In this document: in pieces, positions 42,293 through 52,488 of the stretch | Layout of the letters: each line of letters opens with the position of its first letter | Numbering within the stretch: position 1 is the stretch's first letter | From: Saccharofermentans sp. | Lineage (GTDB): Bacteria; Bacillota; Clostridia; Saccharofermentanales; Saccharofermentanaceae | NCBI GenBank assembly: GCA_016292215.1 | Contig: JAEFBB010000005.1 | Span: 24,154-88,153 of the forward strand | Direction: 5' to 3' | Length of the DNA: 64,000 bases | Translations under genes and position numbers: made by a program | The notes under the pieces: model-generated | What the model was told of the DNA's origin: nothing | The model's input: the letters and a program-made list of their open reading frames with translations, nothing else | Databases searched by the model: none

Positions 42293-43660
42293 ATGGCATT
42301 TGAACAAAGAGAAGAGCTTATTAACAAGCTTGCTGACGTAGCAAAAGTTAAGTCGTATATCAACAAGGATCTGTACACCAAGTACAACGTTAAGAGAGGA
42401 CTCCGTAACAATGACGGTACGGGAGTTCTTGTTGGCCTTACCGAAGTAGGTGAGGTTATGAGTTATATCGTTGATGATGCAGACAGGATCCCCGTCGAGG
42501 GTAAGCTTTTCTATCAGGGCTATGAAGTAAAAGATATCGTAAACGGATTCTTCTCTGAAGGGAGATACGGATACGAGGAGACTGCTTTCCTGCTTCTTAC
42601 AGGCGAGCTTCCGACTGCATCTGAACTTAAGGAATTCAACTCATTGCTTCAGAGCGTAAGACCTCTTCCGGAGGGCTTTACTGAAGACATGATCATGAAG
42701 GCACCTTCTCCGGATGTCATGAACAAGCTTGCAAGATCCATCCTTGCGCTTTATTCATATGACGATAATCCTGATTCCACAGATATCGCTAACGTTGTAA
42801 GACAGTGCACGGAGCTTATCGCAAGATTCCCTGTGCTCATTTCCTACGGCTATATGGCAAGAAGACATTACATCGAGCACAGAGACCTTTATATTCATGC
42901 TCCCGTTCCTGAATACAATACTGCCCAGAACATTCTTCACATGATAAGACCTGACGGCAAGTTCACTGAACTTGAAGCAAGGATCCTCGACGTGATGCTC
43001 GTCCTTCACGCAGAGCACGGCGGCGGAAACAACTCCACATTCGTAACTCATGCCGTAACTTCAACAGGTTCTGATACATATGCGGTAATGGCTTCTGCAG
43101 TAGGTTCACTTAAGGGACCTCAGCACGGCGGTGCTTCCAACAAGGCATATGCCATGATGAAGGACTTAAGAGAGCACGTATCCGACTGGACAGACGAGAA
43201 GGCTATCAAGCAGTATCTTGCAGATATCATCAACAAGAAGGCTTTCGATCATTCAGGCCTTATCTATGGTATCGGCCACGCTGTTTATACACTGTCCGAC
43301 CCTAGAACTGTCGTTATCAGGAAGTATGCTGAAGTCCTCGCAAAAGAGAAGGGCAACATGGATCTTTATAATCTCTATATCCTTGTCGAAAAGCTTGCTC
43401 CTGAAGTTTTCCATGAGGTAAAGAAGTCTGATAAGCTCGTTTGCGCAAATGTCGATTTCTTCGCAGGACTTGTATATTCAATGCTCGGCATTCCGACTGA
43501 GCTCTATACGCCTTTGTTCGCTTGCGGAAGAATCGCAGGATGGAGCGCTCACAGGATCGAGGAGCTCGTATCCGGAGGCCGTATCATGAGGCCTGCATTC
43601 AAGTGCGTTAACAAGCGCAGACCTTATATTCCTTCAGATAAGAGGACAGATATTATCTGA
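42293..43660 (+). CDS. gltA: Citrate synthase
   Basis: The 455-residue protein has [14 protein letters not shown] and [12 protein letters not shown], with active-site His, and [14 protein letters not shown] with the third conserved His. It condenses oxaloacetate and acetyl-CoA to citrate. In a fermenting anaerobe it may serve only glutamate synthesis. The leader (42141-42292) has two TATAAT boxes (42185, 42233) without good -35 boxes, and an AACTAA/TTAGTT inverted repeat. A GATATT-type hairpin (43666-43696) follows the gene. Confidence 0.93.
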   Translation: MAFEQREELINKLADVAKVKSYINKDLYTKYNVKRGLRNNDGTGVLVGLTEVGEVMSYIVDDADRIPVEGKLFYQGYEVKDIVNGFFSEGRYGYEETAFLLLTGELPTASELKEFNSLLQSVRPLPEGFTEDMIMKAPSPDVMNKLARSILALYSYDDNPDSTDIANVVRQCTELIARFPVLISYGYMARRHYIEHRDLYIHAPVPEYNTAQNILHMIRPDGKFTELEARILDVMLVLHAEHGGGNNSTFVTHAVTSTGSDTYAVMASAVGSLKGPQHGGASNKAYAMMKDLREHVSDWTDEKAIKQYLADIINKKAFDHSGLIYGIGHAVYTLSDPRTVVIRKYAEVLAKEKGNMDLYNLYILVEKLAPEVFHEVKKSDKLVCANVDFFAGLVYSMLGIPTELYTPLFACGRIAGWSAHRIEELVSGGRIMRPAFKCVNKRRPYIPSDKRTDII

Positions 43661-43665
43661 TAAAT

Positions 43666-43696
43666 GAATATTGGCCGCATATCAGGCCAGATATTC
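43666..43696 (+). other. Hairpin after the citrate synthase gene
   Basis: GAATAT-T-GGCC (43666-43676) pairs with GGCC-AG-ATATTC (43685-43696). It has no T run, so it may be a 3' stabilising structure or weak terminator. Confidence 0.45.
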
Positions 43697-43709
43697 CTGC
43701 CCGGTGTAC

Positions 43710-43738
43710 TTGCGCAGTAAATAAACCTGTGGTAATAT
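43710..43738 (+). promoter_or_regulatory. Promoter of tRNA-Glu
   Basis: TTGCGC at 43710-43715, spacer 17, TAATAT at 43733-43738, 17 bases before the tRNA. Confidence 0.7.
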
Positions 43739-43755
43739 ACTCGGGCAAACAAAAA

Positions 43756-43830
43756 GGCCCCATGGTCAAGTGGTCAAGACGGCGCCCTCTCACGGCGCAA
43801 TCAGCGGTTCGAATCCGCTTGGGGTCACCA
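43756..43830 (+). tRNA. tRNA-Glu (anticodon CTC)
   Basis: Acceptor GGCCCCA/TGGGGTC, anticodon loop CTCTCAC with anticodon CTC, T loop TTCGAAT and encoded CCA. Confidence 0.95.
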
Positions 43831-43844
43831 CATAGCAAATCAAG

Positions 43845-43876
43845 GACGAACATCTGATCTGATGTCCGTCTTTTTG
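43845..43876 (+). terminator. Terminator after tRNA-Glu
   Basis: GACGAACATC (43845-43854) pairs with GATGTCCGTC (43861-43870) with one mismatch, then TTTTT. Confidence 0.85.
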
Positions 43877-43896
43877 TTAACATAGGGAATTTTAAT

Positions 43897-46800
43897 ATGG
43901 ATGAGAACAGATATATAAAGATCAGAGGCGCCAGAGAGCATAACCTCAAGAATATCGACGTCGATATCCCGCGCAGGAAGATGGTCGTTTTGACAGGCCT
44001 TTCAGGATCGGGCAAATCTTCGCTCGCATTCGACACGATCTATGCCGAAGGCCAGAGAAGATATGTCGAGTCATTGTCTTCTTATGCGAGGATGTTTTTA
44101 GGCCAGCTCGATAAGCCTGATCTGGACAGCATAGAGGGATTGTCTCCTGCGATCTCCATTGACCAGAAGTCCACTGTAAGCAACCCGAGATCAACTGTAG
44201 GTACTGTTACGGAGATCTACGATTACTTCAGACTTTTATATGCGAGAGTAGGACAGCCTTTCTGCCCCAAATGCGGCAAGAAGATAAAGTCCATGGGTAT
44301 AGACCAGATCATAGATAAGCTCAAGGTCTATCCCGAAGGCACAAGAGCTATCGTATATGCACCTGTTGTTAGGAATAAGAAGGGTGAGTTCAGCAAGCTT
44401 TTCGACGGCTTCAGGAAGTCCGGTTACGCTCGTGTGAGAGTGGATAACATTACATATGAACTGGACGAGGATATCGAGCTTAACAAGAACAACAAGCACA
44501 CGATCGAAGTAATAGTCGACAGACTGGTAATAAAGGAAGCAAACACCACAAGACTTTACGATTCATGCGAGACAGCATTAAAGCTCGCTGACGGCCTTCT
44601 TCAGGTAGAACTCCAGACGGCAACAGAGGGTAAGGATGGAGAGAAGACCTATGAATCCAGCGAGGAATTCTTCTCGCAGCATCTGGCATGTCCTGACTGC
44701 GGAATATCCTTTGGTGAGATCAATACGAGAAGCTTCTCATTTAACAGCCCTGAGGGCGCATGTCCCAACTGCTCCGGTATCGGAACGCTCACAGCGGTCG
44801 ATCCCGAGCTCTGCATCACCAATCCCAAGCTTTCTATCAATGAGGGCGCTGTAAGGACGGCAGGATGGAATTTTGACGATCCCAAGAGCTGGGGAAGATG
44901 TTTTATCGAAGCACTCGCGAAGAAGTATAAGTTCTCTTTGGACACGCCTTACTATAAGCTGCCCGAGAATGTGAAGAACATTATCCTCTACGGCAACGGC
45001 GGTGAGATGCTCAAGGTCGATACAAGGAACTCCATATATCCCAGAAGCGGAGATTACTATTCTGACTGGGAAGGCGTTGTGCCGAGCGTTATGAGGCGTT
45101 GGAGAGAGTCCGGCAGTGAAGAGATGAAGGCTTCATATGAGCGTTACATGAGTATCGATTTATGTCCTGTCTGCAACGGCGCAAGACTTAACAAGAACAG
45201 CCTGTCTGTAAAGCTCGGCGGTCTTAATATTTCTGAGCTTACGGATATGTCCGTAAAGAACATGCGCCAGTTTTTCGCTGACCTTACATTGAAGGGCAAG
45301 AATGCGGAGATCGCCGCACCGATCTTAAGAGAAGTTAAGGCCAGACTCGAGTTCTTAAACGATGTCGGTCTGGACTATATGACGCTGTCCAGATCTTCTG
45401 CAACACTCTCAGGCGGTGAGGCACAGAGGATCAGGCTTGCCACACAGATAGGAGCGGGCCTGCAGGGCGTCTTGTACGTTCTTGACGAGCCTTCCATAGG
45501 TCTGCACCAGAGAGACAACGACAAGCTCATTAAGACATTGTTCAAGCTCAGAGACTTAGGCAACTCTATCCTTGTTGTAGAGCACGATGAGGATACTATG
45601 AGAGCTGCTGACCATATCGTTGATATCGGACCCGGCGCAGGCTCATTCGGAGGCCAGATCGTAGCTCAGGGCACGATTGACGACATCATCAAGGTTGAAG
45701 AGTCAGTTACAGGTCAGTACCTGTCCGGCAAGAAGTTCATTCCTGTTCCCATGAACAGAAGGAAATTCGACGATAAGAAGCTCCTCAAGATCAAGGGCGC
45801 ATGCGTCAATAACCTCAAGAATATCGATGTTGATATTCCGATCGGTCTTTTCACGGTCGTAACGGGCGTATCTGGCTCAGGCAAGTCCTCTCTTATCAAT
45901 TCGACGCTCGTTCCGTATCTCGAGCACGAGCTTAACGGATCGAGGAAGAAGAGGGTAAAGTGCGAGAGGATTACCGGATATTCGAACCTTGATAAGATCA
46001 TCTGCATCGACCAGAGCCCTATAGGAAGGACTCCGAGAAGTAATCCGGCAACATATATCGGACTTTTCGACCTTATCCGCAAGCTCTATGCAGAGACTCC
46101 TGATGCCAAGCAGAGAGGCTACCAGGCAGGAAGATTCTCATTCAACACCAAGGGCGGACGCTGCGAAGCGTGCTCAGGTGACGGCGTTAACAAGATCGAG
46201 ATGCATTTCCTTCCTGATATCTACGTTACATGCGATGTATGTAAGGGTAAGAGATATAACAGGGAGACTCTGGAAGTCAGATACAACGGGAAGAACATTT
46301 CTGACGTTCTCGACATGAGCGTTGACGATGCCTGTGAGTTCTTCAAGAACCATCCGGCGATCTACAAGAAGGTAAGGACACTGCAGGATGTAGGCCTCGG
46401 TTACATCAAGCTCGGCCAGCCGTCGACGACTCTCTCGGGTGGTGAGGCACAAAGAATCAAACTTGCCTCGGAATTGTCGAGAAGATCGACAGGTAAAACG
46501 ATATATATATTAGATGAACCCACGACGGGTTTGCATGTTGCAGACGTTCATAAATTGGTTGACATTTTAGAACGCCTAACAGAAAATAAGAACACTGTGG
46601 TCGTAATCGAGCACAATCTGGATGTCATAAAGACGGCAGATCACATAATTGACTTGGGTCCCGAGAGCGGTGACGGAGGCGGCGAAGTAGTTGTCACGGG
46701 CACGCCTGAAGAGATTGCAAAATGCAAAAAGTCTTACACGGGACAGTTCTTAAAGCCTCTTCTCGAGAGAGCTAAGAAGAACGATCAATATAGAGATATT

Positions 46801-46905
46801 TCTGCCTTTATCGATACCGCAAGACTCGAGGAAGAACAATACGACATTCTTACCGGTCCCAAGGTAAGACGCAGGATAAGGGAAGAGGATAACGGAGAAG
46901 AGTAA
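43897..46905 (+). CDS. uvrA: Excinuclease ABC subunit UvrA
   Basis: UvrA recognises DNA damage with UvrB. The 1002-residue protein has two ABC ATPase halves: [14 protein letters not shown] near residue 31 and [12 protein letters not shown] near 660, with LSGGEAQRI signatures in each half. Zinc-binding Cys pairs include [19 protein letters not shown] (shown as CPDCG) and CEACSGDG with CDVCKGK. Length is slightly above the usual 940, with extra residues after the second ATPase. Its TAA overlaps the next ATG by one base, coupling it to clpE. Confidence 0.97.
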   Translation: MDENRYIKIRGAREHNLKNIDVDIPRRKMVVLTGLSGSGKSSLAFDTIYAEGQRRYVESLSSYARMFLGQLDKPDLDSIEGLSPAISIDQKSTVSNPRSTVGTVTEIYDYFRLLYARVGQPFCPKCGKKIKSMGIDQIIDKLKVYPEGTRAIVYAPVVRNKKGEFSKLFDGFRKSGYARVRVDNITYELDEDIELNKNNKHTIEVIVDRLVIKEANTTRLYDSCETALKLADGLLQVELQTATEGKDGEKTYESSEEFFSQHLACPDCGISFGEINTRSFSFNSPEGACPNCSGIGTLTAVDPELCITNPKLSINEGAVRTAGWNFDDPKSWGRCFIEALAKKYKFSLDTPYYKLPENVKNIILYGNGGEMLKVDTRNSIYPRSGDYYSDWEGVVPSVMRRWRESGSEEMKASYERYMSIDLCPVCNGARLNKNSLSVKLGGLNISELTDMSVKNMRQFFADLTLKGKNAEIAAPILREVKARLEFLNDVGLDYMTLSRSSATLSGGEAQRIRLATQIGAGLQGVLYVLDEPSIGLHQRDNDKLIKTLFKLRDLGNSILVVEHDEDTMRAADHIVDIGPGAGSFGGQIVAQGTIDDIIKVEESVTGQYLSGKKFIPVPMNRRKFDDKKLLKIKGACVNNLKNIDVDIPIGLFTVVTGVSGSGKSSLINSTLVPYLEHELNGSRKKRVKCERITGYSNLDKIICIDQSPIGRTPRSNPATYIGLFDLIRKLYAETPDAKQRGYQAGRFSFNTKGGRCEACSGDGVNKIEMHFLPDIYVTCDVCKGKRYNRETLEVRYNGKNISDVLDMSVDDACEFFKNHPAIYKKVRTLQDVGLGYIKLGQPSTTLSGGEAQRIKLASELSRRSTGKTIYILDEPTTGLHVADVHKLVDILERLTENKNTVVVIEHNLDVIKTADHIIDLGPESGDGGGEVVVTGTPEEIAKCKKSYTGQFLKPLLERAKKNDQYRDISAFIDTARLEEEQYDILTGPKVRRRIREEDNGEE

Positions 46906-49343
46906 TGGCACTTTGTAGTATTTGTAAAAAGAGACATGCTATCGTCTTTACCAGCCGCTATGAGAACGGCGCGAGGATCGACGAAGGCTTTTGTTTGAAA
47001 TGCGCCTATGAATCAGGCATATCGGGTGTTACCGATATGTTCAAGGCGACAGGCATCAACGCTGACAACATCGATGAGATGAGCGACAGACTGGAAGAAC
47101 TCGCAAGTTCTTCCGGCTTTTCGGCTGACCCGACAGAGTTTTTGAAGTCTCTGGCAGCAGGCGACGGCTTCAACGAATCGTTTGAAGACGATGAGGACGG
47201 TTATGAATTCGATGAGGATTCCACACCTGTAGGTATTACCGATCCTGAAGAGAAGTCCGGTGATAAAGCACCTGACGAAGAGGAAGAGAAGAAGCCTTCT
47301 ATTTTCGATTCTCTCTTTGGAAGAAGACCCGGAAGCCAGGCAGGAGAGAGCGCCGATAAGACCAGCAAGGACTCCAAGAAGTCCAGAGGCACACGCCTTA
47401 AGTACCTTAATGAATTCGGTACTAACCTTACTGAGCGTGCTGCTGAGGGCAAGATCGACCGCATTATCGGCCGTGACAAGGAGATCGAGCGCTGCATTCA
47501 GATCCTTAACAGGCGTTCTAAGAACAACCCTGTACTGATCGGTGCGCCAGGTGTAGGTAAGACAGCTATCGCACAGGGTCTTGCTGTTAAGATCGTAGAA
47601 GGTTCAGTTCCTGAGAAGCTTCTTAATATGCAGGTATGGCAGCTTGACCTTCCTGCTATGGTCGCAGGCACCCAGTTCAGAGGACAGTTCGAGAGCCGTA
47701 TCAAGGGCGTTATCAATGAAGCTATCAAGGCTGAGAATATCATTCTCGTAATCGATGAGCTCCATACGATCGTAGGCGCAGGTGATGCAGAAGGCTCCAC
47801 AAACGCAGCTAATATCTTAAAGCCTGCACTCGCAAGAGGCGAACTCAGGATCTTGGGTTCCACAACAACTGCGGAATACAAGAGGATCGAGAAGGACTCT
47901 GCTCTTGAGAGACGTTTCCAGAAGGTTATGCTCGACGAGCCTTCCATCGAGATGTCCATTGAGATATTAAAGGGCATCAAGGATTACTATGAGAAGCATC
48001 ATAACGTCACCTATTCTGACGAGGTAATCGAGTTTGCCGTAAAGGCATCAAAGAGATATATCACTGACAGATACCTTCCTGATAAGGCAATTGACCTTAT
48101 CGATGAGGCAGGTTCTGCTGCAAATCTTAAGAACGTTAAGCTTGTTAAGCTTGCCAACACAAGAAAGGCTCTTGAGAAGGCTAAGCTCGAGCACCAGAAA
48201 CAGGTAGACGCCATGGAGAATTCTTCTCCTGAAGAGCGTGAGGCTGATTATGAGAAGGTTGCAGAGCTTAAGGCGAATGCCGATAAGCTCCAGAATGAAC
48301 TTGATGCTTTAGAGAGTGATATCTCACCTGATCCTATTCAGGTTGAGGACATCGCAAGAGTAGTCGAGATGTGGACGGGAATTCCTTTGAAGTCCATTTC
48401 AGAGACTGAGACAGAGAAGCTCAAGAATCTTGAAGAGAGACTTCATAAGCGCGTAATCGGTCAGGAGGATGCCGTTCATGCGGTAGCTTCCGCCGTAAGA
48501 CGTACAAGAGCAGGCTTTACCAAGAAGCATAAGCCTACGTCGTTTATCTTTGTCGGTCCTACAGGTGTAGGTAAGACAGAGCTCGTTAAGGCTTTGGCTG
48601 AAGTCATGTTCGATACTGAAGAAGCTCTCATCAGGATCGATATGTCCGAATACATGGAACCTCATTCAGTTTCCAAGCTCATCGGTTCTCCTCCGGGATA
48701 CGTAGGATTCGATGATGCCGGACAGCTTACCGAGCAGGTAAGAAGAAAGCCTTATTCAGTAATCCTTTTCGACGAGATCGAGAAGGCTCACCCTGATGTA
48801 TTCAATCTGCTCCTGCAGATGCTTGACGATGGTGTTCTTACTGACAGCCACGGCTTGCATGTTAACTTTGAGAACTGCATCATCATCATGACATCCAATG
48901 CGGGAAGCTCTGCAAAGGCTGCCACGATCGGTTTCTTTAATGAGACTCATGAAGCTATGGAACAGCACGTTCAGAGCGCGCTCAAGGAGACATTCCGTCC
49001 CGAGTTCTTAAACCGTGTTGATGAGACGATCATCTTCAAGTCCTTAAAGCCTGAGGAGATCCGTCAGATTGTTAATATCATGATCAAGGATGTTTTCGCA
49101 TCTCTCGAAGATAAGCACATCAAGGGCTCAATGACGAAGGCAGCAGGCGACAGGCTTGCAGAGATCGGCTACGACGAAAAGTACGGAGCAAGACCTCTGC
49201 GTAAGGCTATAAGAACTAATATCGAAGATCCGCTCTCTGATATGTTCCTTACAGGTGCGCTGAACGATGTAGCTACGCTCAAGATCGATTTCAGAAGAGG
49301 CAAGTTCGTTTTCGATACGGTCAAGAAGCCGAAGGAAGACTGA
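46905..49343 (+). CDS. clpE: ClpE-type AAA+ ATPase with N-terminal zinc finger
   Basis: The 812-residue protein is a Clp/Hsp100 unfoldase. Its N-terminus is C-X2-C-X22-C-X2-C (Cys 4, 7, 30, 33), the ClpE zinc finger, not the ClpC N domain. An acidic, disordered linker (about residues 85-160) follows. The two AAA modules have GAPGVGKTAI and GPTGVGKTEL, Walker B residues VIDELH and LFDEIEK, and a coiled middle segment. It would feed damaged proteins to ClpP. In Bacillus ClpE is heat-induced by CtsR; no CtsR site was found here, and the gene instead overlaps uvrA. Confidence 0.9.
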   Translation: MALCSICKKRHAIVFTSRYENGARIDEGFCLKCAYESGISGVTDMFKATGINADNIDEMSDRLEELASSSGFSADPTEFLKSLAAGDGFNESFEDDEDGYEFDEDSTPVGITDPEEKSGDKAPDEEEEKKPSIFDSLFGRRPGSQAGESADKTSKDSKKSRGTRLKYLNEFGTNLTERAAEGKIDRIIGRDKEIERCIQILNRRSKNNPVLIGAPGVGKTAIAQGLAVKIVEGSVPEKLLNMQVWQLDLPAMVAGTQFRGQFESRIKGVINEAIKAENIILVIDELHTIVGAGDAEGSTNAANILKPALARGELRILGSTTTAEYKRIEKDSALERRFQKVMLDEPSIEMSIEILKGIKDYYEKHHNVTYSDEVIEFAVKASKRYITDRYLPDKAIDLIDEAGSAANLKNVKLVKLANTRKALEKAKLEHQKQVDAMENSSPEEREADYEKVAELKANADKLQNELDALESDISPDPIQVEDIARVVEMWTGIPLKSISETETEKLKNLEERLHKRVIGQEDAVHAVASAVRRTRAGFTKKHKPTSFIFVGPTGVGKTELVKALAEVMFDTEEALIRIDMSEYMEPHSVSKLIGSPPGYVGFDDAGQLTEQVRRKPYSVILFDEIEKAHPDVFNLLLQMLDDGVLTDSHGLHVNFENCIIIMTSNAGSSAKAATIGFFNETHEAMEQHVQSALKETFRPEFLNRVDETIIFKSLKPEEIRQIVNIMIKDVFASLEDKHIKGSMTKAAGDRLAEIGYDEKYGARPLRKAIRTNIEDPLSDMFLTGALNDVATLKIDFRRGKFVFDTVKKPKED

Positions 49344-49365
49344 CAGGCAAAACAAAAAGATTAAT

Positions 49366-49394
49366 AAGTGCTGTCCTTTGCGGGCGGCACTTTT
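49366..49394 (+). terminator. Terminator after clpE
   Basis: AAGTGCTGTCC pairs with GGGCGGCACTT (two G-U pairs), loop TTTGC, then TTTT. Confidence 0.82.
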
Positions 49395-49408
49395 AATTTG
49401 CAATAAAA

Positions 49409-49440
49409 AACCGCTGCGATGTTGCAGCGGTTCTTTTGAT
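49409..49440 (-). terminator. Terminator of the minus-strand Pro/Ala-rich gene
   Basis: AACCGCTGC and GCAGCGGTT (49409-49432) form a nine-base-pair stem. On the minus strand it is followed by TTTTTTATTG, so it ends the gene at 49456-51972. Confidence 0.88.
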
Positions 49441-49455
49441 CAGTTTGAACTGTTA

Positions 49456-51972
49456 TTACTTCTTCCAGTCGAAGTATGCTGTGTTGTAACCGTACTTAAC
49501 TACGCTTTCCTTTGTAGTTACATTAACTGTGAAGGAGTAAGTGTCGCCAGCCTTGATGGCGATCTCGTTAGGTGTTCCTCTGTAAGTCTTTCCGTCCTTC
49601 TTAAGCTTGAATTCCATAGCATCTGATGTAACGCTCTTGATGCTTGAACCGGCGAAAAGCTTGATATCAAGATAATTGAGGGACTTAGGAAGGTTACATG
49701 TCTTATTGCTCTTGTTCTTGAGCTCGATAGTGAACTTGAAGCCCTTCTTTGTCTGCTTGAAGTTTGTGATCTTGGTGCCGATATCGGTTACCTTCTCGCC
49801 GCCGGCAGACTTCTTTGTCTCTTCAGTAGCCTCAGTCGTAGCTTCTGTGGTTGTGGTTGTAGCCTCAGTAGTCGTTGTTGTGGCTTCTGTAGTAGTTGTA
49901 GTAGTGGGCTCTTCTGTTGTAGTTGTTGTTGGCTCTTCCGTAGTTGTCGTTGTAGCCTCTGTAGTTGTAGTCGTAGCCTCAGTTACTGTAGTTGTTGTCT
50001 CTGTTTCTTCCTTGGAAGATTCGATGGAAGTAGCAGATGTCTTTGTAGCGATAGTCTCTACATTCCTCTTACCAAACAGGCTTCTGATACCGGAAGTGTT
50101 GTCCAATGCCCAGAGGATTCCGATAGCAAGGAAGATGATAACGAGGAATGTGATAAGTCCTGCAAGGCCCGGATCCTTCTTAGATCTGGGTTCCTTAGAC
50201 TTCTTCTTGGACTTCTTAACTGTAGTAACAGGGGAGATGGCTTTATTGTCATGTCCCTGGTTTGCAGCAACGCCTCTTGTGGCTGCGACAGGCTGCTTGC
50301 CCTTTGCTTCGAAAGGTGAATCGGGAGCAGTCTGAGGTGCCTGAGCAGGCTTTCCTGAAGATGTGCCAGGTCTCTGGGCAGCCTCTGATACAGATGCAGC
50401 GGGCTTAGCGGGAGCTGCAGGCTTAGCAGGAGCTGTGGGTGCCGCAGGCTTAGCGGCAACAGGTGCAGCAGGTGCAACGGGTGCTGTGGGTTTTGCAGCA
50501 ACAGGTGCAGCAGTTGCAACGGGTGCTGTAGGTGCAGCAGGCTTTGCGGCAACAGGAGCTGCAGGTGCTGCGGGCTTTGCAGGTGTTGCTGTAGCTGCAG
50601 GTCTCTGAGGTCTTTCTGTCTCAGCAGGTGCCTTAACTGTTTCAACAGGCTTAGCAGCAGATACGGTTGCAGCGGCTCCAACAGCCGCGCCGGCAGCGGC
50701 AGCGGTTGCTGCAGATGCTGTTTTCGCAGGCTCAGCAGGCTTAGCGGGAGCTGCAGGTGCAGAAGGGATAACAGGCTTAGCGGGTTCAGCAGGCTTAACT
50801 GCTTCAGGACGCTTAACCGGAATTACATTAGATGCAGGGTTAACATGTTCAGCAGGCTTAGCCGGCTCAACATGCTTTGCAGGCATATCGGGAATAATTG
50901 ACTTAACAGGCTCTGCCGGTTTTGCAGGTGCAACGGGAGCGGCAGGTGCTGCAGGTTCAGCGGGTTTTGCAGGAGCTGCAGGTGCTGCGGGTGCTGCAGG
51001 CTTTGCAGGTGCAGCGGGCGCGGGAGTCTGTGCCTGTCTTGTCGTGTTAATAGATTTGAAAGGGCTGATCGGGACATTTCCGGAAGGCTTAAAGTCGTCA
51101 TCCAGGAATTCTGCGAAAGCCTTTTCTGCTTCCTTTGTTGCCTGAGCAGGTGATGTGAATAAATTCGTCTTAGCTGCAGAAGGATAAGGTCTGTAACCGC
51201 CGGAAGCCTGGGACTTGGAATCGTCAGGTGTGATTGTCTTCTGCTTATCAGGCTCTGATGCAAAAAGATTATTGGGCTTTGCAGGAGCTGATGCAAAAGG
51301 TGATGTGGGCTTAGCGGGTTCAGGCTTAACGGGTGAAGCGATCTTTTCCGTTGTCGGGATATCGATATCAGCAGGCTTGGGAGGCTCAGGCTTTTCAGTG
51401 TTCATGAAAGGACTGGTCTTCTTGTCGTGTTCAGATGTAGCGAAATCCAGACCGCTGCCTGATTTAAAGAGCTTATCGTCAGAAGGCTTAGCCTGGGCCT
51501 TCTCAGCATCAGTAAACTTGGGTAACGCTTCCTTGGAAGGCTCGGGTGCCTTAGGAGTGAAAGCGGGCTTATCGAAAGTACCGCCGTCCTTAGGGAATAC
51601 GGGATCGTTGGAAGCGGGTGAAGGCTTTATAGCCGGAATAGTAGCGGCTGTGGATGAAGATGTCTGTTCCGGAGTCTTAAAAGGCTTGAAAGCGGAAATG
51701 GAAGAGTCAAATTCAAAGTTGTCGAATTCATCAGACAGTTTATCTTTGAATGTGTTCTCTGTATTGAAATCGAATCTTGAAGAGCCGGCAGGCTGATTGA
51801 TGCTTGACTGCTTCTCAATATTCTCTTTTGTCTCCTTAAGCTTGTCAGCAATAGACTCGGTCTTGTCACCGGGTTTGAACTGCACTGCAAAAGAAGAATC
51901 GACAAAATCGTCCTTGCCATCAGGAGTGTTCGCACTGTTGAATAAGTTAAAATCCTCAGGATCGTTAGGCAT
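49456..51972 (-). CDS. Single-pass membrane protein with long Pro/Ala-rich cytoplasmic region
   Basis: I do not recognise a family for this 838-residue protein. Residues 1-290 are acidic and Ser/Pro-rich with repeated Phe-Lys motifs. About 300-585 are Pro/Ala/Lys-rich (KPAAPAAPA units). A basic block (KKSKKKSKEPRSKKD) precedes one membrane helix near 611-635. A Thr/Glu-rich linker (TTTTTE units) then leads to a compact beta-rich end domain of about 105 residues, beginning GTKITNFKQTKKG. The topology is a long disordered inside region and a stalked external domain. RBS AAAGGAG precedes the ATG on the minus strand. A scaffold or surface role is possible. Confidence 0.8.
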   Translation of the reverse strand: MPNDPEDFNLFNSANTPDGKDDFVDSSFAVQFKPGDKTESIADKLKETKENIEKQSSINQPAGSSRFDFNTENTFKDKLSDEFDNFEFDSSISAFKPFKTPEQTSSSTAATIPAIKPSPASNDPVFPKDGGTFDKPAFTPKAPEPSKEALPKFTDAEKAQAKPSDDKLFKSGSGLDFATSEHDKKTSPFMNTEKPEPPKPADIDIPTTEKIASPVKPEPAKPTSPFASAPAKPNNLFASEPDKQKTITPDDSKSQASGGYRPYPSAAKTNLFTSPAQATKEAEKAFAEFLDDDFKPSGNVPISPFKSINTTRQAQTPAPAAPAKPAAPAAPAAPAKPAEPAAPAAPVAPAKPAEPVKSIIPDMPAKHVEPAKPAEHVNPASNVIPVKRPEAVKPAEPAKPVIPSAPAAPAKPAEPAKTASAATAAAAGAAVGAAATVSAAKPVETVKAPAETERPQRPAATATPAKPAAPAAPVAAKPAAPTAPVATAAPVAAKPTAPVAPAAPVAAKPAAPTAPAKPAAPAKPAASVSEAAQRPGTSSGKPAQAPQTAPDSPFEAKGKQPVAATRGVAANQGHDNKAISPVTTVKKSKKKSKEPRSKKDPGLAGLITFLVIIFLAIGILWALDNTSGIRSLFGKRNVETIATKTSATSIESSKEETETTTTVTEATTTTTEATTTTTEEPTTTTTEEPTTTTTTEATTTTTEATTTTTEATTEATEETKKSAGGEKVTDIGTKITNFKQTKKGFKFTIELKNKSNKTCNLPKSLNYLDIKLFAGSSIKSVTSDAMEFKLKKDGKTYRGTPNEIAIKAGDTYSFTVNVTTKESVVKYGYNTAYFDWKK

Positions 51973-52004
51973 TTGTCTAATCTCCTTTATAATTAATTAT
52001 CTTA

Positions 52005-52032
52005 ATTTTATCGAATATGAATTTTCAATCAA
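52005..52032 (-). promoter_or_regulatory. Promoter of the Pro/Ala-rich membrane protein gene
   Basis: Minus strand TTGATT (52027-52032), 16-base spacer, TAAAAT (52005-52010), 33 bases before the start. Confidence 0.6.
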
Positions 52033-52088
52033 TACACTTATGTTACGGAATCGTATCATTTCGAATGGATTAATAACCATTTTTTGCC

Positions 52089-52117
52089 TTGACTTTAAAC
52101 ATTCATGATGATATTAT
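52089..52117 (+). promoter_or_regulatory. Promoter of the tRNA-Leu/tRNA-fMet pair
   Basis: TTGACT (52089-52094), spacer 17, TATTAT (52112-52117), 20 bases before tRNA-Leu. Confidence 0.82.
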
Positions 52118-52137
52118 CATTCAGCACTTACGGATAG

Positions 52138-52224
52138 GCTCGTGTGGCGGAATTGGCAGACGCAACGGACTTAAAATCCGTCGGAGTAAAATCCGTACCG
52201 GTTCAAGTCCGGTCACGAGCACCA
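52138..52224 (+). tRNA. tRNA-Leu (anticodon TAA)
   Basis: Acceptor GCTCGTG/CACGAGC, anticodon loop CTTAAAA with anticodon TAA, a long variable arm typical of Leu, and encoded CCA. Confidence 0.95.
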
Positions 52225-52257
52225 TTTATTCCTTTTTTAAGTGCAGGCGATTGACAT

Positions 52258-52334
52258 CGCGGAGTGGAGCAGTTGGTAGCTTGCCGGGCTCATAACCCGG
52301 AGGTCGTGTGGTTCGAGTCCCGCCTCCGCAACCA
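52258..52334 (+). tRNA. Initiator tRNA-Met (anticodon CAT)
   Basis: Acceptor CGCGGAG/CTCCGCA has the C1-A72 mismatch of initiator tRNAs. The anticodon stem ends in three G-C pairs (GGG/CCC) around loop CTCATAA. CCA is encoded. Confidence 0.95.
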
Positions 52335-52345
52335 AATTGATAAAG

Positions 52346-52381
52346 ACCTCTTTTGTCCTGATGGCAAGAGAGGTTTTTTAT
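52346..52381 (+). terminator. Terminator of the tRNA pair
   Basis: ACCTCT (52346-52351) pairs with AGAGGT (52369-52374) around a GTC/GGC inner stem, then TTTTTTA. Confidence 0.85.
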
Positions 52382-52488
52382 TGCATTTTATTTTTCCTAA
52401 CTCCTGCCTCTACTTATATTTCTTGTTTTTATTATATTTGTGTATAATAAATGCGGATTTTTCAGCTAATAGGGGAGGCTTCTTTCAA

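Noticed and set aside
49676..50335. Long + strand frames opposite the Pro/Ala-rich membrane protein gene
   Set aside because: They consist of Val- or Ala/Gly-repeat translations of the repetitive codons on the other strand and have no start signal.
52264..52488. N-terminal extension of the MFS-fusion protein into the tRNA-fMet gene
   Set aside because: The tRNA and its terminator lie inside it. A strong AGGGGAGG and ATG at 52489 explain the real start.
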